Of a DNA stretch of 64,000 nt, positions 10,522-20,726 are shown in pieces (positions within the stretch are counted from its first letter, which is position 1; each line of letters begins with the position of its first letter). Made by a program: the position numbers and the translations under genes. The notes under the pieces were generated by a model. It saw only the letters and a program-made list of their open reading frames with translations, was not told the DNA's origin and did no database searches. Source of the DNA: Qipengyuania spongiae (GTDB lineage Bacteria; Pseudomonadota; Alphaproteobacteria; Sphingomonadales; Sphingomonadaceae); contig NZ_CP092471.1 of the NCBI RefSeq assembly GCF_026168555.1, positions 2,242,501-2,306,500 of the forward strand. Reading direction: 5' to 3'.

Positions 10522-11444
10522 TCAGCCAATCTTAACCCGTTCCCGATATCTTCTCCAATTCTGCCCTGAATTGCGTTGTCGAAAGGGAGCAGAATTATGT
10601 TCGCGAGGAACCCTGCGGCGACTAAGCCCTGTGGTAAGGCTATTTGCGCGAAACCTCTGATCTCTTTCTGATCCGCGTACTCCTGAGCCGAGGAGATGTC
10701 CGCGGGATGCCATCCCCAGTTGAACACTTGCTCGCAAAGATCGAAGAAGCCCTGATCGTCTTCTTCCTTCCGAAGAGACGAGAGCGCAGCGTGGAGCGAG
10801 TGCGGGCGAACACGATCATAAAATTGTGCTAAGTCGGACTGAGTGACAAAGGTCCGTTTCTCTAATTGATGCTCCTGCGATGCGACCCAGTCTGCCCTAG
10901 AGACGAAGGAGCGATAATCCTGGAAGTACGCCCGATATAGATTTTGTGAAGCCCAACGGTGTTGAAGATTCCCCGAACTGGAGTTCCGGTCGCAAAAAAG
11001 ACGATTTCCATAAGAAGATATGGCCCTGCGGGTTTTTTGTTTGGTGTAGTCAGCCCTAGGATCTCCCTGAGCGCTTTCAGCTCGGTTCGCCAAACACAAC
11101 ATTATTGCGGTTGCAACAACTTGATCCCGCAGACTTACATGCGCCAGGGGCCGAAGAGGAAGTCGCCCTTTCTCGATCGGCCCCCACCTTCCTTTTTTGT
11201 CGTCCCACCCCCATGCTTGACTTTTCGGTGCCATTACAATCTGCAGGCTTGATGGCGTCCAAGTCCCTGAAGCGATCTCACTGGATAAACTTTTGAGGAA
11301 ATTGGGTAGATCGGCCGAAGCCCGATCCATCTCGACCGTGTCTGCAAACCAGCTGTGATATCGCAGATACGAGCAGGTTTTTTTGAAGGCCTGAACTAAC
11401 ACATATTCCTGGGAAACGTCCGCTAATGTCAAACTTAGTTCCAA
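10011..11444 (-). CDS. Reverse transcriptase, C-terminally truncated (retron/DRT-like unknown group)
   Basis: RNA-dependent DNA polymerase core. Visible motifs: LRPLAHVSLRDQVVATA near residue 100; motif A FVTQSDLAQFYDRV (Asp204); motif B ALPQGLVAAGFLAN (about 269-282); motif C SRYVDDLRI (Asp314, Asp315); and a motif D/E-like LTISEEKTQ near 350. It starts at TTG with AAGGA upstream. After about residue 365 (near 10350) the frame is simply the antisense of the nuclease-like gene, so the thumb and any C-terminal domain are missing. The N-terminal style recalls defence-associated unknown-group RTs rather than group II introns, but I cannot assign a class. Activity is doubtful. Confidence 0.72.
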   Translation of the reverse strand: MELSLTLADVSQEYVLVQAFKKTCSYLRYHSWFADTVEMDRASADLPNFLKSLSSEIASGTWTPSSLQIVMAPKSQAWGWDDKKGRWGPIEKGRLPLRPLAHVSLRDQVVATAIMLCLANRAESAQGDPRADYTKQKTRRAISSYGNRLFCDRNSSSGNLQHRWASQNLYRAYFQDYRSFVSRADWVASQEHQLEKRTFVTQSDLAQFYDRVRPHSLHAALSSLRKEEDDQGFFDLCEQVFNWGWHPADISSAQEYADQKEIRGFAQIALPQGLVAAGFLANIILLPFDNAIQGRIGEDIGNGLRLADYSRYVDDLRIVTSCEDCELEGATAASMKWLSGILTDTAPFLTISEEKTQTARFGGDEKGYSRATACMVATSASSCSLSFFVRSKKGVEIAKAAVPPFCTVRMSVGKAGSAPRNSATVLPTNPSSTVRWSIFTWNPTPFGNPTPLKMIQFDLFPFGVGRRIRSSGCCPCT

Positions 11445-11473
11445 CGGAAGTTCCTTGCGATGTTATGGGTTAG

Positions 11474-11662
11474 CTCATCTGCGCAGACCCATTGCTGACG
11501 CTTAATGCGTTTATCCTGTCAAACACCGCTTTTGAAAACCTGCTGAACATAGGCGACCGAGAAACCCAGGCGGACCTCGAGGACAGGCATTTGCTGTTTA
11601 TGAATGGCGGGCGAGATCGCTACTTGCGACAACTGCTTACCAAGACGCTAGCACCTACCTAG
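11474..11662 (+). pseudogene. Possible decayed gene fragment
   Basis: A 62-codon open frame ending in TAG has no ATG or ribosome site, but its translation (NLLNIGDRETQADLEDRH, then LLFMNGGRDRYLRQLLTKTL) looks like the C-terminal end of a real helical protein. It could be the tail of a gene whose 5' part was lost. The rest of 11445-11797 holds no feature I can support. Confidence 0.25.
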
Positions 11663-11797
11663 GCAACACGCCAACCTCGCGGCCATGGGTGGCTCCGACC
11701 ATTTGGTTGTGAAAGTGTGCAAAGGCCACGTTTGAGCACAAGAGGGTTGGGCGTTCTAGTTTTAGGCGCGGCCACCCGATCACGATGCATTGCGGAC

Positions 11798-12118
11798 TTA
11801 TTGCTCAGCCAGGTACTGCCATCGCGCGTTGAGCGTGGCGGCGCGCTCGGAGCCATACTCCGCACGGTAGGCATCTAGGACATCGTTCAACCGAGCATTG
11901 CCACCATCAGCCTTGAGGCGGTCTGCAAGCCGCATCAAGGCGGCTGCAGGTTCTGAGCGCGGATCAGATGCAGGGTAAGCGCCGTGCCGCAGGATCTCCT
12001 CGACATCGACGTCATTGGAGTGGATGGTTTCGTGCGGGGCGCACTTATCGGCAGCGAGATAGTCCGAAACCAGGCTCTCGATCTCATCGACGAGATCGCT
12101 GTTCACTTGGTCTGTCAA
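11798..12118 (-). CDS. Unknown acidic island protein next to the tRNA (about 106 aa)
   Basis: A soluble acidic protein beginning (M)TDQVNSDLVDEIESLVSDYL, with a C-terminal helical half (LADRLKADGGNARLNDVLDAYRAEY). The TTG at 12118 is preferred because GGGAG lies 6 bases upstream; a GTG ten codons earlier (12148) has none. It is the last island gene before tRNA-Lys. Such positions often hold small regulators or excision factors, but no HTH is evident and I do not recognise the family. Confidence 0.5.
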   Translation of the reverse strand: MTDQVNSDLVDEIESLVSDYLAADKCAPHETIHSNDVDVEEILRHGAYPASDPRSEPAAALMRLADRLKADGGNARLNDVLDAYRAEYGSERAATLNARWQYLAEQ

Positions 12119-12243
12119 CTTGATCTCCCTTTGCCTGAACAACCACACTCGAGCGGATAACGCCCTTACGCTGAATTACCTTGCGTGGTGGTTGCTAGCG
12201 TTTTTAACACCGAGGGCAAGCTAGGAGTAAGTATCTGAAAAAG

Positions 12244-12319
<76 letters not shown>

Positions 12320-12419
12320 ACGTGCCGGCGGTTTGCGGCGCCGAGGCGGGACACGTCCGACTCGGGGGAGGCGCGTCATATAAAGACGTTTCCTCAGGAT
12401 GAAAGGGTTTTCTTGCGCG

Positions 12420-13535
12420 TCAGTGCAACAAACCGCCGGGCCGGGCCTGCCGGTTCCAGCGATAGACCATCATAAGCGAGCCGATGCAGATCATGTTGGT
12501 CATCATCGAACTGCCGCCATGGCTGACGAAGGGCAGGGGAATGCCCACCACCGGAGCGAGGCCCATCACCATCATCAGATTGATCGCCACGTAGAAGAAG
12601 ATCGTCGCGGTCATCCCTGCAGCGAGCAGCTTGGAAAAGCGGTCGGGCGAATTGCGCGCCACGTTCAACCCCCAGCGCAGGATGATCGCGAAGATCACGA
12701 TGATCAGCATGCCGCCCAGGAAACCCCATTCCTCGGCCATGGTGGCGAAGACGAAATCGGTGTGCGGTTCTGGCAAGTAGTTGAGATGGCTCTGCGAACC
12801 CTCGTTGAAACCCTTGCCGGTGATGCCGCCCGAGCCGATTGCGATCTTCGACTGGGTGATGTGATAGCCCGAGCCGAGCGGGTCGTTTTCGGGATCGAGA
12901 AAGGTCGTCACGCGCCGTTGCTGGTAGGGCTTGAGACCGAAGAAGAACGCGACTGGCGCGAGCACCGCACCCGCTGCGCCGAGCATCGCGAACCAGCGCA
13001 TCGGCAGCCCGGCGAGAAACATCACCAGCCCCCCGCCGAACAGGATGGCGAGCGAGGTTCCGAGATCGGGTTGAAGCAACACGAGGCCGACTGGCAGCAT
13101 GATGAGTACGGTCGCCGGCACCAGCGAGCGCCAGGTCGGCACCATGCCGACGGGCAGATCGCCGTAGAAGCGGGCAAGCGCGAGCACGATGGCAGGCTTC
13201 ATCAGCTCCGACGGCTGCAGCTGGATGAAACCGAGGTTGAGCCAGCGCTGGCTGCCGCCCCCGACAAAGCCCATCGCTTCCACGAGCACCAGCAGCAGCA
13301 GGACCACGACATAGATCGGATAGGCTGCCATCTTGACCAACGATGGCGAGAACAGCGTCATAACCGTCGCCATCGTCAGAAAAACGCCGAAACGAACAAG
13401 GTGGGATGCAGCATAAGGCTGCCAGCTGCCGCCGCTTGCCGAAAAAAGGACGAGCGCGCCGAAGCCGACGAGAAAGATGAGCGGCAGGAGCATTTGCCAA
13501 GGCTGGCGAGCGACGGGCGCAGGAACGAAGCTCAT
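12420..13535 (-). CDS. rodA: Rod shape-determining protein RodA (SEDS peptidoglycan polymerase)
   Basis: SEDS-family glycosyltransferase that polymerises lipid II in the elongasome with PBP2. The 371-residue product has about ten hydrophobic segments and family motifs GGGSQRWLNLGFIQLQPSE, LQPDLGTS and PFVSHGGSSM near the C-terminus. Its ATG overlaps the mrdA stop as ATGA, so polymerase and transpeptidase are translated together. It is the last gene of the mre cluster and ends 100 bases short of tRNA-Lys. Confidence 0.96.
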   Translation of the reverse strand: MSFVPAPVARQPWQMLLPLIFLVGFGALVLFSASGGSWQPYAASHLVRFGVFLTMATVMTLFSPSLVKMAAYPIYVVVLLLLVLVEAMGFVGGGSQRWLNLGFIQLQPSELMKPAIVLALARFYGDLPVGMVPTWRSLVPATVLIMLPVGLVLLQPDLGTSLAILFGGGLVMFLAGLPMRWFAMLGAAGAVLAPVAFFFGLKPYQQRRVTTFLDPENDPLGSGYHITQSKIAIGSGGITGKGFNEGSQSHLNYLPEPHTDFVFATMAEEWGFLGGMLIIVIFAIILRWGLNVARNSPDRFSKLLAAGMTATIFFYVAINLMMVMGLAPVVGIPLPFVSHGGSSMMTNMICIGSLMMVYRWNRQARPGGLLH

Positions 13536-15685
13536 CGGGCGGTACCCGTGCCTCGAGACGTGCCCGAAGACGTGGTCGGGGCGGGGGAGGGAACGGGCGC
13601 CGCGACATTGCCGGCGCCCGTCGCCGGACCAGCGGCGTCGGGCGGCGGCCCTTCTGCGCGGGGATTGGCTTCGGAACGCGGCGAGATCACATCATCCGCG
13701 ATCTCCTCGCTCTGGCGAGCATCGACCCGTGCCTCGGCCTCAACCAAATCGGCGATATCCTCGACCCGGCTCGGGGCGGGGGGCACGGCCTCGCCCGCTG
13801 CTGCAGCATAGGCCGCGTATTTCGCAGTGAGGCGTTCCTGAGCGGTGCCACCCCATTGTTTCTCGAGCGCATGGAGCGCTTCCATGCCCTTCGCGGGATC
13901 GAACATGAAGGTCATCACGTCGCGCGCGATCGGATAGGCGGAGCCCGAACCGCCGCCATGCTCGATCACTACGACACCCGCATATTTCGGCTTGTCGAAG
14001 GGCGCGAAGAACACGAACAGGCCGTGATCGCGATATTTCCAGGGACCGGACTTGCCGTCCGACTTGCTGAGCGAAACGACCTGCGCGGTCCCGGTCTTTC
14101 CGGCCATCAGGATGTCGTCGAACGGCAGGCGCGCGCGACCGGCCGTGCCTGGGCCGTTGACCACGTCGCTCATCGCCTGCCGGACATATTCGACGTGATC
14201 GTCGCGGAAATTCGCCATATGGAAGGCGCTGGGCTTGACCGCGCGGTTGAGGCGAGGTTGCACGTGGTTACCGGTGGCAAGCCGCGCCGACATCACGGCG
14301 AGCTGGAGCGGATTGGTCAGATAATAGCCCTGGCCGATCGAGGAGTTGACGGTGTCATAGCTTTGCCAGGCGCGATCGTATTTCTGCTCGAGCCAGGTGG
14401 GCGAGGGGACCGTGCCGTAGAACTGGCTCAGCACGGGCAGGTCGAACTGCTTGCCGAGGCCGAGCGTCTTGGCGAATTCGGCCACCTTCTCGAAGCCGAC
14501 TTCCTGAGCGATCCGGTAATAATAGCTGTCGCAGCTCTGGTAGATGCCCTTGGCCATATTGACCTGGCCGTGATTGCCCCAACAATTGAAGAAGCGGTTG
14601 CCGACCCGCACGCCGCCGCCGCAGGTGATCGAATGGTTGGGATCGACACCCGCCTGCAGGAAGGCCATCGAATGCATCGGCTTCACGGTCGAGCCGGGCG
14701 GGTAGAGACCTTTCAGCACCTTGTTGCGCAGCGGCACGCGCTCGTCGTCGCGCAGCATCGCGTATTCGACGCGGCCGATCCCGGCGGAAAAGCTGTTGGG
14801 ATCGAAGCTGGGCATGGAGGCCATGCAGAGGATGTCGCCTGTCTCGCAGTCCATCACCACGACCGACCCGCTTTCGAGGCCGATGCGGCGCGCGGCATAA
14901 TCCTGCAACGGCCCGTCGATGGTCAGGTGGATCGGGTCGCCCTGAACGTCCTCGCGCGTTTCGAGATCGCGGACGATGCGGCCCGAGGCCGTTACCTCGA
15001 CCCGGCGGGCACCGGGAATGCCGCGCAGTTCCTGTTCGAAGACCTTTTCCAGCCCGTCCTTGCCGATCTTGTAGCCGGGGGTGATGAGCAGCGGATTGCG
15101 GTCCTGCTCGTCATATTCTTCGGCATTGGCGGGGCCGACATAGCCGACGAGATGGCCGACCGCCGGACCGGTGGGGTAGAAGCGCGAGAAGCCGCGTTGC
15201 GGCACCACGCCGTGCATGTCGGGCAGGCGCACGCTGATCGCGGCGAACTGCTCGTAGTCGAGGCCCGTCGCGACCTCGACGGGCTGGAAGCCCGGCGATT
15301 CCTCGATCCGCTGGTTGATGTCGGCAATCTGGGTATCCTCGAGCCCGAGAATCTCGCCGAGGCGCGCGATGGTCGCCTCGCTGTCGGCCAGCCGGTCGGG
15401 AATGACATCGACGCGGAAATCGGCGCGGTTGGAGGCGAGCGGCGCGCCGTTGCGGTCGAGCAGCCAGCCACGGCGTGGCGGGATCAGCGACAGATTGACC
15501 CGGTTGCTTTCCGCTTCGAGCTCGTATTTCTCGTTCTCGGCGATCGCGATGTAGCCCATCCGGGCTGCCAGAAGCGTACCGATGCCGCCCATTCCGGCCG
15601 CGATCGCGAAGCTGCGGCGCGTGAACGCCGTGTCCAGCGTCGTCGCTGTGACGTGTTCGCGCCTGCGGTTCTTTCCCAGAATCAC
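13532..15685 (-). CDS. mrdA: Penicillin-binding protein 2, elongasome transpeptidase
   Basis: Cross-links peptidoglycan during cell elongation. The 717 residues hold an N-terminal membrane anchor (about 26-46), a dimerisation/pedestal domain (PPRRGWLLDRNG), and the transpeptidase with SxxK in PPGSTVKPMHS (Ser about 332), the SSIGQGY segment and KTG in MAGKTGTAQ (about 528). After the catalytic domain there is a tail of about 80 residues rich in Pro, Ala and Glu, longer than in enteric PBP2. Starts at GTG with GGGG upstream, nine bases after mreD. Confidence 0.95.
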   Translation of the reverse strand: MILGKNRRREHVTATTLDTAFTRRSFAIAAGMGGIGTLLAARMGYIAIAENEKYELEAESNRVNLSLIPPRRGWLLDRNGAPLASNRADFRVDVIPDRLADSEATIARLGEILGLEDTQIADINQRIEESPGFQPVEVATGLDYEQFAAISVRLPDMHGVVPQRGFSRFYPTGPAVGHLVGYVGPANAEEYDEQDRNPLLITPGYKIGKDGLEKVFEQELRGIPGARRVEVTASGRIVRDLETREDVQGDPIHLTIDGPLQDYAARRIGLESGSVVVMDCETGDILCMASMPSFDPNSFSAGIGRVEYAMLRDDERVPLRNKVLKGLYPPGSTVKPMHSMAFLQAGVDPNHSITCGGGVRVGNRFFNCWGNHGQVNMAKGIYQSCDSYYYRIAQEVGFEKVAEFAKTLGLGKQFDLPVLSQFYGTVPSPTWLEQKYDRAWQSYDTVNSSIGQGYYLTNPLQLAVMSARLATGNHVQPRLNRAVKPSAFHMANFRDDHVEYVRQAMSDVVNGPGTAGRARLPFDDILMAGKTGTAQVVSLSKSDGKSGPWKYRDHGLFVFFAPFDKPKYAGVVVIEHGGGSGSAYPIARDVMTFMFDPAKGMEALHALEKQWGGTAQERLTAKYAAYAAAAGEAVPPAPSRVEDIADLVEAEARVDARQSEEIADDVISPRSEANPRAEGPPPDAAGPATGAGNVAAPVPSPAPTTSSGTSRGTGTAR

Positions 15686-15694
15686 GCCGCGCCC

Positions 15695-16249
15695 CTAACC
15701 CAATGTCCGCCAGCGCCGCAGGCGCAACCGGTCAAGCGCGGCGACGATGCGCGCGGCGAGCGGGAAGAGAAGGATCGAAAGCACGATTTGCGGTCCGAGA
15801 GCGATCAGGGTGGCGAGGGAGGGCGGGGCGCCGGAAAACGCCATGCCGAGCAGACAATAGAGGGCGACCGCTATACCTGCCGTGAACCAGTCTTGCACGA
15901 AGGTGCGCCACGGCAGGCGCATCTCCATTGCCTCGATCGCCAGCAATGCCGCCGACCAGAGGAAGATCGCGCTGCCGAAGGGCTGGCCGCTGAAAAGATC
16001 GTCGAACAGGCCCAAGGGGAATCCCGCCCAGACCGGCAGCAGGCCGGGGCGCACCAGCCGCCACGCGATCAGCAGGAGGAAACCCGTCGGCGGCAGCAGC
16101 GGCAGCGCCGTGGCGATGAAGAAAATCGGCAGGAACGAGGCCAGCAGGATAGAGATCCACGGCATCGCATTGGCCAGCACCGTGGAATGCGAACGATTGA
16201 TCCGGCTGCCATAGGGGTCGCTGCGCGAGCGCGGATTGATCCGTTCCAT
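15695..16249 (-). CDS. mreD: Rod shape-determining membrane protein MreD
   Basis: Integral membrane component of the elongasome. 184 residues with a polar N-terminus of about 27 residues and then five or so hydrophobic helices (ISILLASFLPIFFIATALPL and others), plus the short motif GLFDDLFSGQPFG found in MreD proteins. Its ATG directly follows the mreC TAG. Little conserved at sequence level; position between mreC and mrdA makes the call firm. Confidence 0.9.
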   Translation of the reverse strand: MERINPRSRSDPYGSRINRSHSTVLANAMPWISILLASFLPIFFIATALPLLPPTGFLLLIAWRLVRPGLLPVWAGFPLGLFDDLFSGQPFGSAIFLWSAALLAIEAMEMRLPWRTFVQDWFTAGIAVALYCLLGMAFSGAPPSLATLIALGPQIVLSILLFPLAARIVAALDRLRLRRWRTLG

Positions 16250-17140
16250 CTACTCGCCCAGCTCGGTCTCGATCGGTGTCTGCGCGCCGATCGCCGCATC
16301 CGGCTCGAAAATCGGGAGCACGGCGACGAAATCTGTCGCGGCTGGGTCGCTGATCAGGCGGCCGAGCGCGCCGTCATCGGTGATCTCGGTAGCGATGGCG
16401 ACCGCGATGCCCGGCGGGTAGTATCCGCCCGCGCCGCTGGTCACGAAGACGTCGCCCTTCTTCAGCGGGTTCACCCCGAGATTGATAAGCCGGATGCGCA
16501 GCAGCCCGTCGCCCCGGCCTTCGGCAAAGGCCACGACCTCGTCGCTGGTGCGCCGGATCGGCAACACGCTCTCATTGTCCGTGAGCATCAGCACGCGAGC
16601 ATTGTCCGCACCGACTTCAAGGATGCGGCCGACCACGCCGCGCGGCGATCGCACCGGCATTCCCACGCGCACGCCCTGATCACGGCCGACCCCGATATAG
16701 GCAAAGCGCCGCGTGCTGGCCGCCGTCGATCCTACCAGGCGCGCCACCGCGACGGGAGGGTTCTCCGCATCCTGAAGGCCCAGAAGCCCCTTGAGACGCA
16801 TGTTCTCCTGCCGGACGGCATCGGCCTCCTTGAGGCGAATGCGTGCAATCTCTGCCTCGCGCTTCAGCGCGGCGTTCTGCGATCCGGCGCGGAAATAGCC
16901 GCGCACACTGTCGATGAGACTCTTGCTCTCGGTCCGGCCTGCCGCGACCGTCTTCGTGGCCGGAGACACCGCATCGCCGGCGATCTCGCGCGGGCCGGAG
17001 AAGAGCGCGGGCTGCCAGATCGACAGGGCGAGCAGCACCGCGCCGACGAGGGCTCCCACCCCCGCGACGATATAGCCGGTGAACTGCGATAATTGCGCCC
17101 TGCGCGAATAGCTCGAACGCCGTTGCCCTGTCGGCGCCAT
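16250..17140 (-). CDS. mreC: Cell shape-determining protein MreC
   Basis: Bitopic periplasmic scaffold linking MreB to PBP2. 296 residues: a basic N-terminus, one membrane helix (about 20-42), a coiled-coil segment near 70-105 (LKREAEIARIRLKEADAVRQ), then the beta-domain with DQGVRVGMPVRSPRGVVGRI and GDVFVTSGAGGYYPPGIAV, both typical of MreC. Lies 22 bases after mreB and abuts mreD. Confidence 0.95.
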   Translation of the reverse strand: MAPTGQRRSSYSRRAQLSQFTGYIVAGVGALVGAVLLALSIWQPALFSGPREIAGDAVSPATKTVAAGRTESKSLIDSVRGYFRAGSQNAALKREAEIARIRLKEADAVRQENMRLKGLLGLQDAENPPVAVARLVGSTAASTRRFAYIGVGRDQGVRVGMPVRSPRGVVGRILEVGADNARVLMLTDNESVLPIRRTSDEVVAFAEGRGDGLLRIRLINLGVNPLKKGDVFVTSGAGGYYPPGIAVAIATEITDDGALGRLISDPAATDFVAVLPIFEPDAAIGAQTPIETELGE

Positions 17141-17162
17141 GTCGGCCCCTCGTTATCTGCCG

Positions 17163-18377
<1,215 letters not shown>

Positions 18378-18402
18378 TCATCGCTAACCGGTTCCAAGAG
18401 CC

Positions 18403-20229
18403 ATGCCGACCATCCGCCGCCTGCCCGAACATCTCGTCAACCGCATCGCCGCGGGCGAGGTGGTCGAGCGTCCGGCCGCCGCGCTCAAGGAACTGGTGGA
18501 AAACGCCATCGATGCGGGCGCGGGCCGGATCGCGATCAAGCTGGTCGATGGCGGCCTTGCCTCGCTCGAGGTATCGGACGATGGCTGCGGCATGACGCCG
18601 GACGAAATGGCACTGGCGCTCGAACGCCATGCCACCTCCAAGCTTCCGCACGAGGATATCGAGCAGGTCGGCACGCTCGGCTTTCGCGGAGAAGCGCTGC
18701 CTAGTATCGCCAGCGTCTCGCGCTTCACGCTCGAAAGCCGGCCACAAGGGGCGGAGCAGGGCTGGCGGTTCGTCGTCGATCACGGAACGCGACAGGAAAG
18801 CGGCCCCGCCGCTCTGCCGCAGGGGACCCGGGTCCGGGTCGAACAGGTCTTCGCCAAGGTGCCTGCGCGCCGCAAGTTCCTGCGCACGCCGCGCAGCGAA
18901 TATGCCGCGAGCCTCGATGTCGTGCGCCGCCTTGCGATGGCCCGGCCCGACGTGGCCTTCACGCTGGAGCATGGCGATCGCCGCATCCTCGGCCTCCAGC
19001 AGGGGCAGGAACTGGCCGATCGCGTCGCCCAGATCGTCGCGCGCGAGCTGAAGGACAATAGTGTCGCCATAGACCTCGAACGCCCGACCGAAAGCGGGAC
19101 CATGCGCCTCACCGGGATTGCCGGCCTGCCGACCTACAATCGCGGCGTCGCCGATCACCAATATCTGTTCGTCAACGGGCGTCCGGTAAAGGACCGCCTG
19201 CTCACCGGCGCGGTGCGTGGGGCATATTCCGACATGCTGGCGCGCGATCGCCACGCGGTGCTGGCGCTGTTCCTCGACCTGTCGCCCGAAGAGGTCGACG
19301 TGAACGTCCATCCGGCCAAGACCGAAGTCCGCTTTCGCGATGCGGCGGGCGTGCGCGGCTTCATCGTCTCCGGCCTGCGGCAGGCGCTTTCCACCGGCGA
19401 CCGGCGCAGCGCGCAATCGCCCGATGCCGCCGCGATGGGCCGCTGGCAGGCCGAGCCGGTGCGCGAGGAGCCGTCCGCTTTGCGCTCGATCTTCGAGGGC
19501 CGCGACTGGTCCGCGCCGCAGTCGCGTGTGGCCGAGAGCCCGTCCGCATGGCGCGGCGAGGAACGCGAAGCCCTGGCGCCGCTGCAAGGTCGGGCCGAAG
19601 AGGCCCCGCCGGTAGAAGAAGACGCGCCCGACTACCCGCTCGGCGTCGCGCGCGGGCAGGTCGCCAACACCTATATCGTCGCCGAGGCGAAGGACGGCTT
19701 GGTGCTGGTCGACCAGCACGCGGCGCATGAACGCCTCGTCCTCGAACGGCTGCGTGCGGCCCGGGCGGGCGAGGCGACCACGCGGGCGCAGGCGCTGCTG
19801 ATGCCCGATGTGGTCGAGCTGGAGGAAGAAGCCTGCGACCGGCTCGAGGAGGCGGCTGAAAAGCTTGCCACCCTCGGCCTCGAGATCGAACGCTTCGGCC
19901 CTTCGGCGATGCTCGTGCGCAGCCTGCCGCACGCTCTCGCGCGGACCGATCCCGGAAAGCTCTTGCGCGATATCGACGACGACCTCGTGCGTCACGGGAT
20001 CGATGACGAGCGCGGTGCCCTGCTGCTCGGCGAGAAGCTCGACCTCGTGCTCGCGACCATGGCCTGCCACGGCTCGGTCCGCGCCGGGCGTACCCTGCGG
20101 GTCGAGGAGATGAACGCCCTGCTGCGCGAAATGGAACGCACGCCGCGTTCAGGGCAATGCAACCATGGCCGCCCGACCTGGGTTAAGCTGTCCATGGACG
20201 ATGTCGAGAAGCTGTTCGGGAGACACTGA
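18403..20229 (+). CDS. mutL: DNA mismatch repair protein MutL
   Basis: Couples MutS recognition to strand incision. N-terminal GHKL ATPase motifs are present: ELVENAIDAGA, DDGCGM, GFRGEAL. After a Pro/Glu-rich linker, the C-terminal dimerisation domain keeps the endonuclease metal motif DQHAAHERLVLE (DQHA-x2-E-x4-E) along with ACHGSVRAG and QCNHGRPTW, so this is a nicking-type MutL, as expected in a lineage without MutH. 608 residues. The start of the next gene overlaps its stop (TGATG). Confidence 0.97.
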   Translation: MPTIRRLPEHLVNRIAAGEVVERPAAALKELVENAIDAGAGRIAIKLVDGGLASLEVSDDGCGMTPDEMALALERHATSKLPHEDIEQVGTLGFRGEALPSIASVSRFTLESRPQGAEQGWRFVVDHGTRQESGPAALPQGTRVRVEQVFAKVPARRKFLRTPRSEYAASLDVVRRLAMARPDVAFTLEHGDRRILGLQQGQELADRVAQIVARELKDNSVAIDLERPTESGTMRLTGIAGLPTYNRGVADHQYLFVNGRPVKDRLLTGAVRGAYSDMLARDRHAVLALFLDLSPEEVDVNVHPAKTEVRFRDAAGVRGFIVSGLRQALSTGDRRSAQSPDAAAMGRWQAEPVREEPSALRSIFEGRDWSAPQSRVAESPSAWRGEEREALAPLQGRAEEAPPVEEDAPDYPLGVARGQVANTYIVAEAKDGLVLVDQHAAHERLVLERLRAARAGEATTRAQALLMPDVVELEEEACDRLEEAAEKLATLGLEIERFGPSAMLVRSLPHALARTDPGKLLRDIDDDLVRHGIDDERGALLLGEKLDLVLATMACHGSVRAGRTLRVEEMNALLREMERTPRSGQCNHGRPTWVKLSMDDVEKLFGRH

Positions 20230-20726
20230 TGCGGATTTTTGTAGTTTGCGCTCTTTTGACGCTGGCGGCTTGCGGATCGGATGTCACGCCCGAGGAGCAG
20301 ACGCGGATCGACGAAAAGGCAATTGCCGAGGTCGAGGCGAGCCAGATACCGCCCGCCGATCTCGTCGAGCCGCAGATGCTGAGCCAGACCGATTTCGAGG
20401 AGCACGACATGTACGGCGTCGGCTGCGGCTTCGTGCCGGAGGGCGGCGGGGCGGACCCGATTGCGGTCACCTTCCTCGACGATGCCTACATGAAGATCGA
20501 CGATTCGATCGAACGCTTCGCCCCCGATCCGGGCAGCGCGGAGTCGGTCTTCGGCACGCGGGTCCGGTTCGATGGGGCACGCCATTCGATGCAACTCGAC
20601 CTTACCGATCGCGAAGGCGAGCAGGTCGGGATGGAAACGATGGCGCACGATGCCCGCCTGACAATGCGCGACGGGCGGGACCGGGTGGTCTACGAGGCGC
20701 GCGGCAAGGCTACCTGCGGGTCCTAG
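20229..20726 (+). CDS. Predicted lipoprotein of unknown function
   Basis: 165 residues with a lipoprotein signal (VVCALLTLAAC; Cys15 as acylation site), then a small domain with two further Cys (VGCGFVPEGG and the C-terminal KATCGS) that could form a disulfide. It starts inside the mutL stop and is probably co-transcribed with mutL, although no functional link is evident. I do not recognise the domain. The stop shares a CTAG with the opposing gene. Confidence 0.75.
   Translation: MRIFVVCALLTLAACGSDVTPEEQTRIDEKAIAEVEASQIPPADLVEPQMLSQTDFEEHDMYGVGCGFVPEGGGADPIAVTFLDDAYMKIDDSIERFAPDPGSAESVFGTRVRFDGARHSMQLDLTDREGEQVGMETMAHDARLTMRDGRDRVVYEARGKATCGS

Noticed and set aside
13856..17092. A very long plus-strand open frame opposite mrdA, mreD and mreC
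   Set aside because: High GC makes antisense frames long. It has no family features and lies over five well-supported motifs on the minus strand.
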